DNA of 64,000 bases from Corydoras sp. C115 (taxonomy: Eukaryota; Chordata; Actinopteri; Siluriformes; Callichthyidae): the NCBI GenBank assembly GCA_019802505.1, contig JAFMOC010000002.1:1193501-1257500 (forward strand). Reading direction: 5' to 3'. The notes beneath the pieces were generated by a model. That model had not been told where the DNA came from, did no database searches, and was given only the letters and a program-made list of their open reading frames with translations. Of this stretch, positions 44,272 to 58,500 are shown one piece after another. The stretch's first letter is position 1. Every line of letters begins with the position of its first letter. The translations under genes and the position numbers were made by a program.

Positions 44272-47200
44272 GTAACTATCCAGTTATTAAATTTCTGTAT
44301 ATGTTAAACAAACGTTCAAGAAAGTTTAGGCAGTTTCTTTGTGTGATCACATAGACGATCCAGCAGAGGATGTGCAGCAGCAACCCATGTCAGAATTCTG
44401 GAACCTGTCTGAATCTTCTTGATTCGTTTTACTGTCTCTGCCCTTCAAATTGGCAGGTACATACACCATCACTGAGCTTTAAAAATCATATTTATAATAT
44501 CACAATTAAACAAAAGGAACAGTAGCCTGTTATCGTGAGTAAAGTAATAATGAATATTTTACAATAATCATAGACATGTTGGTGCTAAGTAATAGTTCAT
44601 GTATTTACCAATAATTAGATACATTTAATAACAGCTTCAGTCAATATTAATATACATAATAAATTGTAATTTGTTAACAGAGCTCTGTGGTACCCAACAC
44701 ATTTTGCATGATATCTAATTTAAAATCTAAAGCTATTTTTAATAGAGATGTTTTTAAACTATAGTGACCTTTTTACATGTATAGATTGACAATACAATTA
44801 ATCTGTCCAATTATATTAGGGTCCTGTCTGTGCTGTGGATGTAAACGAATGTCAGATCAATGCTGGATCCAGTCAGGGCTGCCAGAATGGAGCTACCTGT
44901 ATCAACACTCCTGGATCTTACACGTAACATACTTCCTATTCCACTTCATCACTTTCTTTATTCTGATGTTTTGTTCTCAGTCTTTTACTCCTGCCTCCTT
45001 TAGTTGTTCTTGCTCTCCAGAGTGGTATGGTCCACACTGTACCTCCCACTATGATGACTGTGCAGGTGGAGGTCAGCACCTGTGTATTCATGGAGTTTGT
45101 CTAGATTCTGACCGTGTCATACCCAATCAGGTACCACAGCTAATAATTTCTTAATTCTCAGTATATTAGTATATCAGTATATCAGTAAACTTTATACACT
45201 TTTGGCAATGGGACTGATTAAAGCACCTAAATTTAATAATAAGAAAATGTTTTCTATTACTTCTGACCATATAGTATATCTAGGAATATTCTGCATAATT
45301 ACATTAATGGGTAAGATAATTAACCTCAGTTAATTCATAATAAAGCAGTTCATAATCGTGCTTTGCTGTGTGTAATAAATGAATATACAAAATGTGTACA
45401 TTAATAATATATGTATGTGTATATAAAATGTGTAAAATATTTAGGTTCACAAAATAATCAAATAAATACACACACACACATATATACATTTTTTTAAACA
45501 GATTTGATAAATATATTACATTAAAGTTTCTTCACATGAGATGTCCAAAGATTGCTAATGACCTGAGAATTAAATTTTGGTATTTTGTTTAATGTTTAAT
45601 TTTGTTAAACTGATGCTAAAATGATCTAAAATTTACAGTTTACAAATTTCAAAAATTATCATCTTAAGTTGCCAAAAGAAAAATAAATATAAACATTCAT
45701 TCATTCATTCATTCATTCATTCATTCATTATCTTCCGCTTTATCCTATATTAGGGTCGCGGTGGGGTTCCCCATGCCCATCCAGGGGAGAAAGTTTGGGG
45801 CGCTGGGCAGATACACCCAGGACAGGGCGCCAATCTATCGCTGGGCACACACTCACTCACACAGACATACTCTATATGGTGCAATTTGGAGAGCTCAATT
45901 GACTTGATCCATGTTTTTGGATTGTGGGAGGAAATTGGAGAACCCGGAGGAAACCCACACAGACACAGGGAGAACATGGAAACTCCACCCAGATGGGGAT
46001 TCGAACCGGGAATCCCTAGTGCTGAGAGGTGAACGTGCTAACCACTAAGCCACCATGCCGCCAAATATAAACATATATAGTATATTGTAATTTATTTGTA
46101 ACCATCAGATCATGGTAAACATTCCAATTCACATTAATTTTCAAAATAGCCCAAGTTTACCTGTATCTGTGATGCTGGGTGGATGTCACCCCCCGGGAGC
46201 TCTGCTTGCACAGCGGATGTGGATGAATGCAGCCTTCCCAACAAACCATGCTCCACCAATCCACCTGTAGAGTGCTTCAACATACCTGGCTCCTTCTTCT
46301 GTGGTCCCTGTCCAGCAGGTGAGATCTGTGAATTTTTTTGTTGGTTGTAACAAATTATTTCAATTATTTCAAATTGTATTGATTTAAGATATTTACATTC
46401 AGTTGAATATTTAACTGAGATCATTGCTTTATTATAATATTGTTTTTATATTATAACTCTTGTACTACTGATCTGTAATCCTTTATATTTCTGTATTGTA
46501 TTATTAGGCAGATGACATAACTGAAGCTGTGGATATACTAGATGACTTCATTGGTTTTAGTTGTTATGCTTATTTTTTTCAGCTTAGATTCTTATTCTTT
46601 GGTTATATATTATAGTGTGCAGGGAGCACAGACTCTAATCACATTTCAAACCAGGGTTTAGCCTGACATAAAATCAGCATAGTTTAGTAGTGTGTACAGG
46701 TCAGTGACTGAATTCTGAATGACATGAAATTTAAGGATCAACTTTTTGGGCCGTTATGTGATGACTTTGGTATGATGTTATTGTGCTACATTTTGCATAA
46801 GCGGTAGTTTTCTGCTGTGCAGGGCCTTTATAAAAAAATAAGTGCAGCTGTGCACCAAGATAAAAGTGCATTTTTTATAATAATGAATCTGTATAATTTT
46901 ATAGCCAACTGGTTTGATTTGAGAGTATTTGGTAAATAATAACTCATATATAATTCACACAGGCTGGCACGGAAATGGATATAGTTGTGTGGACGTGAAT
47001 GAATGTGAAACAAACAATGGAGGATGTTCTACTTCCCCTATGGTACCCTGTCTCAATACCATGGGCTCTTTCCACTGTGGGCAATGTCCTCCAGGTATCG
47101 GGTTCATAGAGCCTGTAGTACACATACACACTGATTCTAACACATTGCACTTATTATTTTATTATTTATTCTAATATTTCATATAGTACCATTCTTTAAT

Positions 47201-50200
47201 GGACAATGTCCTGCATCCTTTTATCTGTTCAAGTAAAACCCATCTTGTTGATTTTTCTTTTTATCAGAAGATAAACACTTTCAGCTGATCAGCACATCAC
47301 AAAACATAAAAACAGTTCCACTTCACATCTGAAGGGTTGAAGAGCTACAACATTATTATTTTGGCACTTTGTTAATATTATTTCAAAATCTAATTACAAT
47401 ATATTTTTAATAAAAATATTAACATGTTTGCTACATTAACAGAAATAATATATTAAAGTCTTTACTGATCATGTTTTATTAATTGGCACAGAAGTCAATA
47501 AAAATATTCATATATTAGTTGTCGGTGTCACACTCGCCTACCTCGAATTAAAGCAGCTGCGCATATGAAGCGCAGAGCCGCCGCGCTTTAACGCGTTGAA
47601 GGGAGCCAGGCACGCAGGTAGCAGAATCTCAGGGTTCATTGAAGGTGTAGTGACACCAAACAGCATTGAGGTACAACCCGCCGAGTGAACATAAAATAAA
47701 CAATGTGCACTGAGGAGGGGGAACACAGGAGATATATACAAAAAGACACCCGACCACGTGCACAAAACAAACCAATAAAAGGAACGAGTTAATTAACTAA
47801 ACTAACGACCAATGAAAGTTAATTAACTCAAAGAACAGAAGAAACGCAGAACAGGTGACAGGTGCCCTAGGCACCTGTTACAGTCGGTTCATTTGCAGAC
47901 AAAATGCACAAAGGCTGAAATCAGGCTCTAGTTTGGACAATTTTCTTTTTCTGATTGGACAAAGAAATAACATCAAATGTGTGTTGTATGAGTGTGCATG
48001 TATGTGTGAGTGTGTTGATCTGTGTATGTGTGGGTGTGTTGATCTGTGGGTTTGCAGTCTGTAATGAGTAATGTGTAAAAAATGTTTTAAATAAAATTGG
48101 TTTCATCCTGTGTCTGTAAAGGTTATGAGGGTGATGGTAAAAGCTGCACTCAGACTGATCTCTGTTCTAGCAACAATGGAGGCTGTTTTCCACTCGCTAC
48201 CTGTTCCTCTGTATCAGGTTCTTCTATACACACACACACACACACACACACACAAGGAAAAGGATGTTTGTTTGCATAATAAAATCAAACCCATATCATG
48301 CCAGAAAAGTATGAAGTATGGCTCCTTTAATCAAAAGCTTATTCAAATCCAAATGCTTAACCTTATTTCACATTGTTTAAAACGTTGGTGAAAAGTTATA
48401 ATGTATGAATGTTATAAATTAAAGTAAATAATTAAGACATTTCATAAAAGTCCATTAACTAAAAAACTTTGGCTATTGAATTTTTTACTTTCTTACTCTC
48501 CCAATAAGCATCTCACGATGTCTCCAGGTTGATCTTGTTTCTATGTAATATTAAACTATCTACAAAATTGTTTATCGAGTAGTAGTAGTAGCTTAAGTAA
48601 CAGGACTTAAATTTGTTAATTCACACTGTAATAAACAAATAAAAACAGATAATATAAAATCTCCTAGTTTTTGAACCACCATTAAAAAAATGCCTTCATA
48701 TTTCTTATTTTCATATGCCCATTAAAGTACATTAATAAACAATTTTATAATCATGTTCTCTGCAGTTCTTCTTATTCAAATAGTCTAAAATGTGATATTT
48801 TAGAAATTACCGCATTTAACTTGCTTGTGAGATTAATATTCCTCTGGGTTCTGATCTGATTGTTTTTCTCATCCTCCATAGGCAGCAATATTCCAATCTG
48901 CACCTGCCCACCGGGGTATGCAGGCATTGGATTTGGACCTGCTGGTTGCACTCAGATAACAGACATCTGTGGCACAAATAATCAATGTGTTAACGGAGAG
49001 TGTGAGGTAATGTGATGAATTTTGTTCTGATGACAACATTGTTGTTACTTGATGGGGTGTAAAATGACTGTAATGACTACCCCCCCCCCCCCTTTAGAAC
49101 ATTGCCTCCAGCTACATTTGCCACTGTGACCCAGGCTGGACTGGTCGTAACTGTAACCAGAACATTAATGAGTGTGCGAGTAACCCTTGCCAAAATGGAG
49201 GCACCTGTAATGATGGCATAAATGGCTACACTTGCATATGTACATCGCAGTGGACAGGGCCACAGTGCCAGACACCCCAGCAGGGTCTGTAAACAGCAAG
49301 TTTTTAAAATCATCAGTTTTTATCTATACATGTCTACAGGTGGTACCAGTATACTTTGTGACAGCTGTGTGTGTGTGTGTGTGTGTGTGTGCTTGTGTGT
49401 GCGTGTGCTTGTGCGTGTGCTTGTGTGTGTGTGTTTTAGTGTGTGGAGGGGTGCTAGTAGGGCTGTCTGGGACCTTTAGCTACCCCAACAATCCTGGGCA
49501 GGATCAATATGACCACTTGGTTAGCTGTGCCTGGGTGATCAGAACTGAGGCTGATAAGGTTGGTAATTTTTTAGGGTATAAAAAAATGGAAGATTTCACC
49601 TGCTGATCTAACAGACCACCACTCTCCATTTTCTTCCAGATTCTTCGTATAACCTTTCCCTTTTTCGAACTAGAGCACAGTTCTAGCTGCAGCTTTGACT
49701 TCTTGCAAATCCATGATGGAGAGAGTGCTTCATCCTTCATGCTTGGGAAATACTGTGGTACAAATGCCCCATCTGAACTCTTTAGCTCTCACAATGCTCT
49801 ATACTTCTGGTTCCGATCTGATCATCATATAAACAAAGGAGGATTTACCGTGTCTTGGCAGTCTCAGGAACCAGGTACTGCTTAAAGGATTTTTACTTTT
49901 AGAGCCTGCTTCAGAAACAGGAATGTTGTTTTTTTACTAAACATAACAAAACGATAAATTGTGAATTAAATAGAGGTATTTTTTTTTACTTACTCACTTT
50001 TCAAAAATCATTATTTCATTATTTTAGCTTTGTCTCAGGATATATTGGTTAGCATGCATTTTAAGACGGTCCTAGTTATGAGTCCCAGATTGTGCAGATA
50101 ATATTTTTGTTGAGTGGAATTTGTATGTTCTCCCTTTGCCTGTGTGAATTTTATCTCGGAAATCTAATTTCCTTCCCAGGTGAATTGAAGAATCTGAATT

Positions 50201-52494
50201 GCATGTAGGAGTGAATGTGTTAGTCTGTGTGTTTGCCCTGTTAATAAACTGTTCAGAGTATTTTTCTGCATTTTTCTTGAATAATAAATGCTAGTACAGG
50301 CATCAGTACCCTATGTTAACCTGATCAGGATAAGACTAAATATTTCTAAATAAAAAAATAGTTTTAACATACAAAATACAATCTGATGTACAGGATTGCT
50401 GTGGTATAATTATTATTAACTATTGTGTTATAATAGTATTAAAATTATCTTTATTATTAAATTCAAATAACTATAACCATTTTTTAAAACATTTTTAAAA
50501 ACAGTGTTAAGTATATCTTTTTCAAATTTAAAGCTCTCATTTTTACATTAGTATGTAAATAATTTCAGTATGTGGAGGTCATCTGACAGATCCATATGGT
50601 GATATAAGATCCCCTGGATACCCGGGTAATTACCCGCCAAACCGTGACTGTTACTGGACGGTTGATGTAGGTCCAGGACTAATTATCACCTTTGCTTTTG
50701 GAACTCTCAGCCTTGAGCATCATCCTGAATGCAACTTAGATTATCTAGAGGTAAGTGTTTTAAAATAATGAGGTAAGAAACTAAGCTTTATAACTTTAGG
50801 TCAAACTTTTTTAATACAACCTTATATTAATTCAGTTAATATTAATCAGTTTTCTTTACTACAAGTTTATCTTATAAAAAGCTTATTTTCAGCAAAAGTT
50901 TAGTATAAACTAAAATTTGTACAATCACAACTATACTACATGTTTAATCTCAGTAAAAGCTCAACTTTGGTACAAGTTCTAGTACCAAGTATTATTACAT
51001 ACTGAATTCAGTACAAGCTAGTTAGTATAAACATAAAAGCAGTTTTGAATCTGTATTGAATCAATATTTTAAACATTGTGTCCACTTACTGTCTACTTAA
51101 ATCTTAGTAGTCTTAGTTAAATCACACTTGGTTCCAACTTTAAAGTGTAAAGTTAGAGACATTAGGTAATCTGTTGCTTCACAATTTGTTTTAGTGATCC
51201 TAGGTCTTTCACAGTGGTCACAGGATGCTGATTCCCCACTCAAATAATAACTGGTCTGTTGTATTTATGTTGTTGTCTTGATCAATTGCCCCTTTACTAT
51301 ACTTGAATGAGTAATAAAGGTGTTTTAAGGCAGATTTTATTTAGTTATTGCTTTCTTCCTTCGCGGTGGGTTCATCTGTCAATCTGTTAATCAAATCTGT
51401 CAAAAGTGTAACTCCATCTAGTATCAGGCCAGTTAAGTCATGTAAGGACAAACCAGCATGAGGAATACATAATTGTTTGTATAGCTTGTATATCTTTTTT
51501 TGTCTGTCTGTCTATCATTTAAAATAAAAAAACATACATTTTTAGATCAGAGATGGATTGCTGCCAGAGGATCCACTTCTGAACCGATACTGCAGCAGTG
51601 GTTCACCTCCACCCCTGCAGACTACAGGTCCCTCAGCCTGGGTTCACTTTCACTCTGACTTTATAACCAGTGACCAGGGCTTTCATATCACGTATACTAG
51701 CTCTCAAAGTAAGTGCCTCTCCACAATCAAGCCTGTGTACTATGTGTACCAGTAGCATAGACAAGTCCTTCACTACTTACAATTAAGCAAATTTGTGCTG
51801 TATTATTCCATGAAGCATGACTTTTGTGGTTTAATTGTCCTGAAGTTTAAATGTAGATATAGATTCTCCTTCAAACATCATAAAGTAGCTATCAATTCAC
51901 TTCTATGATTTGATAAGAATAGCATCAATCATATACAGATCATACAAAATCAGGCATTTTATTTAAATATTTCAACTTTCATTATATATGTACACAGTCA
52001 TAAAAGCACTAAAAATTATCTGATTTGATCTGATCTATTTCTCCATTCATAGTTTTAGGTGTATCAGTATAGTGGATTTTTGTTACATTGCTAATATGTT
52101 TTTAATGTTCTGTTTAGTTTTCCACCTAACATTAGCTTTGTAGTGTAAGTCCAGTCAGAATATTACTGTAATGCTGCCAAAGCAAACATGTTTATAAGTG
52201 AGTTTTACATAATTCTGTTTGTCTATTGAATAATAGCAGAGGTTTTACTCCATGCTGTATTGTGTGTTGTAGCGGAGCCAGGATGTGGAGGAATCTACAC
52301 TGAGCCTCAGGGCATCATCATCTCTCCAAACTGGCCTAATAATTATGCACATGATAAGCAGTGTATATATCTTATTCGTCTGCCCCGTAGTGAGCAGGTT
52401 TTCCTAAACTTTACACACATGGAACTGGAACCACATGAGGGCTGTGAATTTGATTATGTGGAGGTACTGTGTCGTGTGTGTAGTGTGTGTGTGG

Positions 52495-52529
<35 letters not shown>

Positions 52530-55500
52530 TGGGTGTGTGTGTGTGTTTATTAACCATCAGGAAGGCAGTAATTCCTCTTTGGATCCTGTGTTGCAGGTGC
52601 GTGATGGATCAGGGGAAACTGCACCACTCTTTGGGAAATACTGTAATAGCACCCTGCCGGCACCTATCGTGTCTAGTGGCAATACACTGTGGATTCGCTT
52701 TAAATCTGACAGCTCAGTGAACCATGTCGGCTTCAGAGCACTGTATGAAATCAGTAAGTTCTGTTTTATAAAGATTGATAAGTTAATTTGGTTAATTAGC
52801 AGATTTAGCAGATCCTCCACACAATTATGTAAATTGACAAAAATAAATGATATACTGTATATTCACTTACTATAAACAAAAACTGGCTTCATGTAACAAA
52901 GTAGTAAAAAATAACTTACATTTCTGGCTGTAACAAAAAATGCAGATTAGAAAGAATCCTGAAAACATTACTGTTTCCTGAACAACCATACGGTAATTTA
53001 GGTGGCACAACATCTACACTAATAAGAAAACAGAATAAAATTCCCAAACTGTACTAATCCCACAGTGCTCAGAATAAGATTATCCTGACTTTGTTTGTAC
53101 TTGTTTAAATAAGATATTTTATTCTTTGTTTTAGGTTGTGGTGGAATTTTGTCAGGAAGTGGGCAGATCCGAACACCTCTTCATCCGGAAGCTCATCCCC
53201 ACAATAAGTTGTGTGAATGGGTGATTGTCCAGCCTGAGGGATATGTGGTGACTCTCAGCTTTCTCACTTTTGATGTAGAAGGCAGTCCAGGCTGTCTTTA
53301 TGACTATGTGGAGGTAAAAAAAAACATTTGTACATTTTTTACATTTGTCAACATTTGCCACATTTTTACATTTGCTACAAAAACCCAATCTTGTAAATGA
53401 CACCAGACCAGAGATTTTTTTCAAATAACTTGTCCATAAACATTGACACCATACCTGTGCAGAGAGCGTAAATGGATTATAATACAAGTTTTCTGTCTCA
53501 GGTAAGAGATGGTGCTACTTCCGGTTCACCCCTGATTGGTAGATACTGTGGAACTGAGATCCCTGCTGTTCTGCAGTCTACACAGAGACAAATGTACATT
53601 GTTTTTAAAACAGATGCCTCAGTCAGTAATCACGGGTTTACTGCAGATTACTCCACTGTATTGGAAGGTAACCAAACACTGTTCACATGAGCACCATGTT
53701 TTTATTTGCAGTTTTATCTTTAGGGTCATATCAGTGTTGTTAGTTCATTAATACATTATAAATGTTTGTTTGGATGTCAGGTAGCAAACTGTCTTTTGTG
53801 AAGGTTGGCTGCAAACAAGAACAACAAGAACAAGAAAAAAAAAAAATAATAATAATAATAACTACTGACTTGTGGTGTTCCCATTTGTAAGTCGCTTTGG
53901 ATAAAAGCGTCTGCTAAATGACTAAATGTAAATGTAAATATAAATTTCAAAATAGGGCACGGTACGTTAGTGGTTATCATGTTCGCCTCTCAGAACTGGG
54001 GATTCCGGGTTTGAATCTTGTTCTGGGTGGAGTTTCCATGTTCTCCCCGTGTCCCATGGGTTTCCTCCAGGCTCTTTGGTTTGCTTCCACAGTCCAAAAA
54101 CATGGATTTAAGGTGAATCAGCTGCTCTAAATTGTCCCTATAGTCACCATAGTGACTATATAGTGTCACCAGGCCCAGTAGAGGGTGAGGGTTGTGTCAG
54201 CCAAGTTTAAATGCAAGTTCATTGCTGTGGTAACCCTGGGTAAAAATGCCAAAAGAAGAAAAATATTACATCTTTATTCATAATTTAACATGACACAAGA
54301 AAATTATATGTGATCCAACCTTGGATGTGTCCTAAATACATTCTTTGATTCTGGTGGTATGGGGGTAAATATATCTGTGTATCATCTACATAAAAACAAA
54401 AATTGATAGTTATAGATAGTTGTCCTATATTTATACATACACTTTACTTTTCTCCATTTGTTTATTTTATTTAATTTCATTTCACTTCAGCATACACAAG
54501 CAACTGACATTACCCTTTGGGTCATACTCTATAAAAAATAGCAATTTGGCTCGTCTTTATATCGTGTTTATTGTGACAGTGCTTAACCTAGTCATGGATG
54601 AATGTTGTAAAATTTAGTTTGACACAGTGATGTAGTGGTTAGCATGTTTGCCTCTCAGCATTGGGAATCCAGGTTCAAATCCCAATCTGGGTGGTGTTTC
54701 CATGTTCTTCCCATGTCTGTGTGGGTTTCCTCTGGGTTCTCTGGCTCACTCCCACTGTTCAAAATGCCAAGGTGGAAGGCTTCTGGAGGTATAAGACCCA
54801 ACTACTTGAGCCAGAACACCACAGGAAGCAAAAATAAATAAAGGAGTTTGTATTGGGGCGGCACGGTGGCTTAGTGGTTAGCACGTTTGCCTCGAATCCC
54901 CATCTGGGTGGAGTTTCCATGTTCTCCCTATTTCCTCCGGCTTCTCCGGTTTCCTCCCACAGTCCAAAAACATGGATCAAGTCAATTGAGTTCTCCAAAT
55001 TGCGCCATATAGAGTGTGTATGCGTGCGTGTCTGTGTGAGTGAGTGTGTGCACAGCGATAGATTGGCACCCTGTCCTGGGTGTATCTGCCCAGCGCCCGA
55101 AACGTTCTCCCCTTGATGGGCATGGGGAACCCCACCGCGACCCTAATATAGGATAAAGCGGAAGATAATGGATGGACGGAGTTTGTATTGTCACGGTAAG
55201 CTGTCGATTCCACATTAGAGTGCACACAAATGCGCTGAATGGAGCCATGGAGCCGGGATGATGAACACAGAGGCAATAAACTAAAATAGTTAACTAGAAG
55301 GAAAAAAAAGAAATAAAAACGAAAAGAAAGTGAAGAGTGTCTTGCACTACTTACATGTATAAACAGAACACATCACTCCTACTAGAGCACTAAACCTAAT
55401 TGTAGTCGTACCTAAAAGAGCATGCAACCCTACTGCAAAGTAACAAAGTAAGTGCAGCAGCAAAAAGAAAAACCTACTGTTACTGCACATCGTTACAATA

Positions 55501-58500
55501 ATCCATATTTATGTGTATGGTTTCAGATAAAAGAAGCATATATACAAATAAATAACGAAAAGTCATAATTTAATTTTGCAAATCAGGGAATTTAAATAAA
55601 ATTTAAACTTTGCCACAATTGGTAACCAATGTAATTTGTTACCTCTGTCTTACAGGCTGTGGATACACTCTTACAGATCCTTCTGGCACCTTCTCTAGCC
55701 CCGGTCACCCTACCAGCTACCCCCATGGTGCCAATTGTTCTTGGCATATTTCTGTTGCACCTGGAAACATTATCAGACTCTCCTTTACTTCTTTTGACCT
55801 GGAGTACCATACAGACTGTGTTTTTGACTATGTTGAGGTGTATGATAATGGAACCTCTGTGACTGGGCATTTTCTTGGCAGGTGAGAGCCATGTTTCCCT
55901 ACCAGTGATTCTTTACTTTCATATGAAGGAATACAAAGTAAAGTAAAAGAAAATACTACTGAAGCAAGTACTTTTCTGTCATTCAGATTTTATTCTCTTG
56001 CACTTTAAGCACAATTTTGCACCAGATCTTTAACATATATAAAGTTTTACATGGTACAAAAAATATTTACAGTGCAGAGGCAAAGTGCATGCAAAGTACC
56101 ACTGTACACAAATCCCCATTTCTTTCCTTTCCTATTAAGGTAGGTTTTTTCTGTCAAGCAGATTGCAACCCTAACTCTTAATTTATCCACATTTTGTGCA
56201 ACATGTGTATATTTGTGTCAAATTAAGTTAAATTAAAACTTGAACAACAAAGACCTTCATTGACCATTAATTGCCACATTCACAATTATTAAAAGGCGTG
56301 TTGATCATGTTTTAACTTTGTACTGAAACTGTACTGAAATTTATTTAAAAATAAATAAAATAAATCACTTTATCAGTTTATTATTTTCAGGTACTGTGGC
56401 CGTTCAGTTCCTCCTTCTTTGACAAGCGTCGATAACTTCATGAGCGTTGTGTTTGTCTCAGACTCTAACCTAGCGACTGAAGGCTTCTCTGCCAGTTATA
56501 TTTCAATCAATGCCAGCACAGGTACAGAATGAAATAGAGCAGAATGACTACTGATGCTATTTCATATTTAATGCCATAACATTCCCACCTAATATTTCAT
56601 CAGACTGCAGCGCAGTGTTTACGTCACCCACTGGAATGTTCACCTCTCCGAACTACCCAAACAACTACCCCACCAGCCGAGAGTGCATATACAAAATAAT
56701 AGTGGAAGTTAACAATCAGATAATGCTCAACTTTACTGATTTTCACTTGGAAGGCAGTGACAACTGCATGTTTGATTATGTGGAGATAAGGTGAGTCTGA
56801 GTGCCCTTTGAGGCCTTAATATACATTATGTGAAAGTGTTTGTTTTACCTGACCTTAATTTTTGTAGAGATGGCGGCTATGAAACTTCTCCAGTGATTGG
56901 GCGATACTGTTCCACCCAGACTCCACTATTATTGCTATCTCACAGTAACAGATTGTGGGTGAAGTTCTTCTCTGACAATACACTTACATTTAGGGGTTTC
57001 TCTGCTCACTGGGATGGCACTCAAACTGGTATTTTTATAGCTGTAATGTTTTTCTGAATTTTTATTACATATGTTTTTTCATGCTGACTCTAGTGTTTTG
57101 GTTCTAGGTTGTGGAGGGTCACTCACCACCATGACTGGTGGCTTTACGTCCCCCAATTACCCTCTGCCGTACCACCCTAACATAGAGTGCTACTGGCATA
57201 TTAGAGTCAGTGCAGGAAGCCATATCCAGCTCAGATTTGGAACATTCCACCTGGAAGCCAGTGCCAGCTGCTTATATGATTATGTAGCGGTGAGAACCTT
57301 TTTACACAACTGTGCCCCACACACTCACCATCTCAAACTGAATTCTACAATTGTTTTGCACCTATACACTGTGTTAGGGTGTTGTGATTTGCACCTGGGT
57401 TGAGCTATTGTAGGCTGTTGGTGTAATGCCCAGTAAAGAACAAAGAAACCACAGAACAGAACTCATGTGGACCTGGACTGCAGCAGGTTTAAATAAGGAA
57501 TCAAACAGGCACAAGTTAATTAACACAAACGAGCTACTAATAAGTTAAAGCTGGCAGTTAATTAACTAAAAGAGGCCTGGAAATTAAGGAATACACACTA
57601 ATCAAACACAAGGTCCCAGGTCTGTACAGAGAGCACTGTTACAGTTGGTTAGTTACTGTGCAATAGTGGCCTTCACTAATATTGGCACTCCGGGTAAACA
57701 AAATACACTTTTTATTAAAAATATTAACAAAACCAACTTTATGTTTACTTTAAGCCATCATGTTTACTGAGAGAAATAAAAGTCATAGACATAAATAGTA
57801 ACTTTTATCTTTAAATATTGTAACTGGGATTTTTCAGTTTCTTCCCTTTTTTCAATTTTATAGGAAAACTCTTGATTTACAGGGTATAATGTATGAGACA
57901 TTGAAGTATAATTGTCTTTTACTCTCTCCCTTCTTTTTGGGAATTTCCTGTGTGAATTTATTTGTGTGTTTCTGTATTTTCAGGTTTATGATGGGACAAA
58001 TACAGATGCTAAAGAATTGGTGCGTTTGTGTGGTTCTGATCTTCCTCCCACTATTAACTCAAGCAAAGAACACTTGTATGTAAAATTGCGCACAGATAAT
58101 GACATCGGTGCTGGAGGCTTTGTAGCCTCATATAATGCCTGTAAGTTGATCAGATTTATAGTGTATTGTGTCAAAACTGCATTATGATGCTTCTGTTTTC
58201 TGTGCACTAAGAACACTCAACAAGAGCATTTTATGTACGGTAGTGCTTGAAAATTTGTCAACACTTTAGTATAAAAAAAATTACATACATTTGACAAACA
58301 TTTTTCTCAGACTCCACCAATCCATAGTAAGACAGAATCTGTAAAAACATACACAAGTCCTGACATTATTCTTAAAATTTTGCTGGTGTGAATTAAAATT
58401 CACAAGGAGGCAAAACTGGCCCAAATTATAATACTACCACAACCATCACAGATAGAATGAGCTTTTAGTTCTTCTCATTCTAACAGATTTTTAGTTTCTT

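Noticed and set aside
48110..48391. ORF around cubn exon 9 in a shifted frame
   Set aside because: It is a shadow of exon 9 that runs into a CA repeat. The EGF reading with GYEGDGKSC is in another frame.
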